This document shows, piece by piece, positions 4,802 through 5,537 of a stretch of 5,537 bases of DNA. Numbering within the stretch: the stretch's first letter is position 1; the number at the start of each line of letters is the position of its first letter. Both the position numbers and the translations under genes were made by a program. The notes beneath the pieces are model-generated. The model saw only the letters and a program-made list of their open reading frames with translations. It was not told the DNA's origin and did no database searches. Origin of the DNA: Treponema sp. (GTDB lineage: Bacteria; Spirochaetota; Spirochaetia; Treponematales; Breznakiellaceae); assembly GCA_031276685.1 (NCBI GenBank), contig JAISMQ010000039.1, forward strand, positions 1 to 5,537, read 5' to 3'.

Positions 4802-5537
4802 TGGTCGCGGAAGAAAAAGAGCTCAAGGTATCGTTTTTATCAAAGAAAGAATACGAATGTCCGGTCTGCGGGGCGAAATTCCGCAAAGAAGAACTCCTCT
4901 CCGGGGGCGGCAGGCTTATCGCCGGGCCCATGACGGCGGAACTCCACCGGATCTACGAGCCCAGCGCTAAATACGGGGAAATTTTCCCGCTTGTCTACCA
5001 GGCCACGGTGTGCCCGGAATGTTGGTTCGCCGCCATGGAGCAGGATTTTGAGGAGCTGGACGGCGGCGGGGCACGGGCGGCCCGGGACGACCAGGAGGCC
5101 CGTGTCAAAGACGCCCGGCGCCTCTGCCGGTCCCTGGATTTTTCGTCCCCGCGCCGCCTTGCGGAGGGGGCGGCCTCCCAGTACCTTGTAACGCGCTGTT
5201 ACCAATACTACGGCAAGAATTTCAGTCCCACCGTCAAGCAGGGCCTGGCGGCGCTGCGGGCGGCCTGGCTTTTTGACGATCTGGACAAGAAGGCCCCCCG
5301 GCACCACTACGACTGGCTGGCCCTGCTCTTCCGGCGCAAAGCGCAGTTTTTGTACAACGAGGCGATCCGGCTGGAGCAGACCGGAAAGGAAACCCTGTCG
5401 GCGATGAAGGTGTTCGGCCCCGATACGGACAAAAACTACGCCTACGAAGGGGTCCTGTACCTCTGCGCCTACCTGCGCTACAAGTTCGGCCCCAGCGATC
5501 CCGGACAACGCCGGTCTTCCCTGGAGGACGCCCGCAG
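4801..5537 (+). CDS. DUF2225 zinc-ribbon/TPR-like protein (3' end beyond window)
   Basis: About 245 codons are visible with no stop before the window end. Near the N-terminus KKEYECPVCGAKF gives one CxxC pair (C20, C23), and VCPECWFAA gives a second (C71, C74) about 50 residues later, a spacing suited to a split zinc ribbon. The rest is helical and rich in aromatic and charged residues (LVTRCYQYYGKNF, LAALRAAWLFDDL, RRKAQFLYNEAI), resembling TPR-like helical pairs. This matches my recollection of the DUF2225 family, whose function is not established. There is no signal peptide or membrane segment, so a cytoplasmic location is likely. ATG at 4801 overlaps the acpS TGA by one base (TGATG) and has GGAGG at 4786-4790, ten bases upstream. 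The in-frame ATG at 4792 is only one base from that site and is less likely. The protein probably belongs to the cdaA operon functionally or by transcription only. Confidence 0.85.
   Translation, partial: MVAEEKELKVSFLSKKEYECPVCGAKFRKEELLSGGGRLIAGPMTAELHRIYEPSAKYGEIFPLVYQATVCPECWFAAMEQDFEELDGGGARAARDDQEARVKDARRLCRSLDFSSPRRLAEGAASQYLVTRCYQYYGKNFSPTVKQGLAALRAAWLFDDLDKKAPRHHYDWLALLFRRKAQFLYNEAIRLEQTGKETLSAMKVFGPDTDKNYAYEGVLYLCAYLRYKFGPSDPGQRRSSLEDAR

Overview
The window is GC-rich (roughly 60-65% by eye), and every supported gene reads left to right. The gene set and order are dxs, cdaA, cdaR/ybbR, acpS and a DUF2225 zinc-ribbon protein. Upstream is a tiny lysine/arginine-rich protein of the AURKAIP1/COX24 type. 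Together these suggest a spirochete, probably a high-GC relative of Treponema. That assignment is an inference from gene order and protein character, because no rRNA or other direct taxonomic marker is present.

Positions 1-371 are mostly non-coding. A reading frame enters from the left edge and stops at 86-88; it may be the tail of an upstream gene. Five bases later comes a 119-bp imperfect palindrome (93-211) with a perfect 19-bp outer inverted repeat and a perfect 10-bp inner one. It is followed by a weak promoter-like pair (273-301), a perfect 7-bp hairpin (321-338) and a strong ribosome binding site (358-363). That site leads into a 29-codon gene beginning with GTG (372-461), whose product resembles the small ribosome-associated AURKAIP1/COX24 proteins. 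A short hairpin followed by five T residues (550-568) may end this transcript.

Positions 654-5537 form one tight operon. dxs makes 1-deoxy-D-xylulose 5-phosphate for isoprenoid (and thiamin/pyridoxal) synthesis. cdaA encodes a membrane-bound diadenylate cyclase that makes cyclic di-AMP. cdaR/ybbR encodes its membrane-anchored partner and likely regulator. acpS activates acyl carrier protein for lipid synthesis. The last gene, cut by the window end, encodes a cytoplasmic-looking DUF2225 protein with two CxxC pairs. The junctions are a 2-base gap, a 20-base overlap, a 4-base overlap and a 1-base overlap, which points to translational coupling along the operon.

The cdaA-cdaR pair is well known, but in Firmicutes it is normally followed by glmM. 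Here it lies between isoprenoid and acyl-carrier genes, so cyclic di-AMP signalling is physically tied to envelope-lipid precursor supply. No insertion sequence, CRISPR array, tRNA or rRNA was seen. The least explained elements are the palindrome at 93-211 and the tiny gene with its structured leader.
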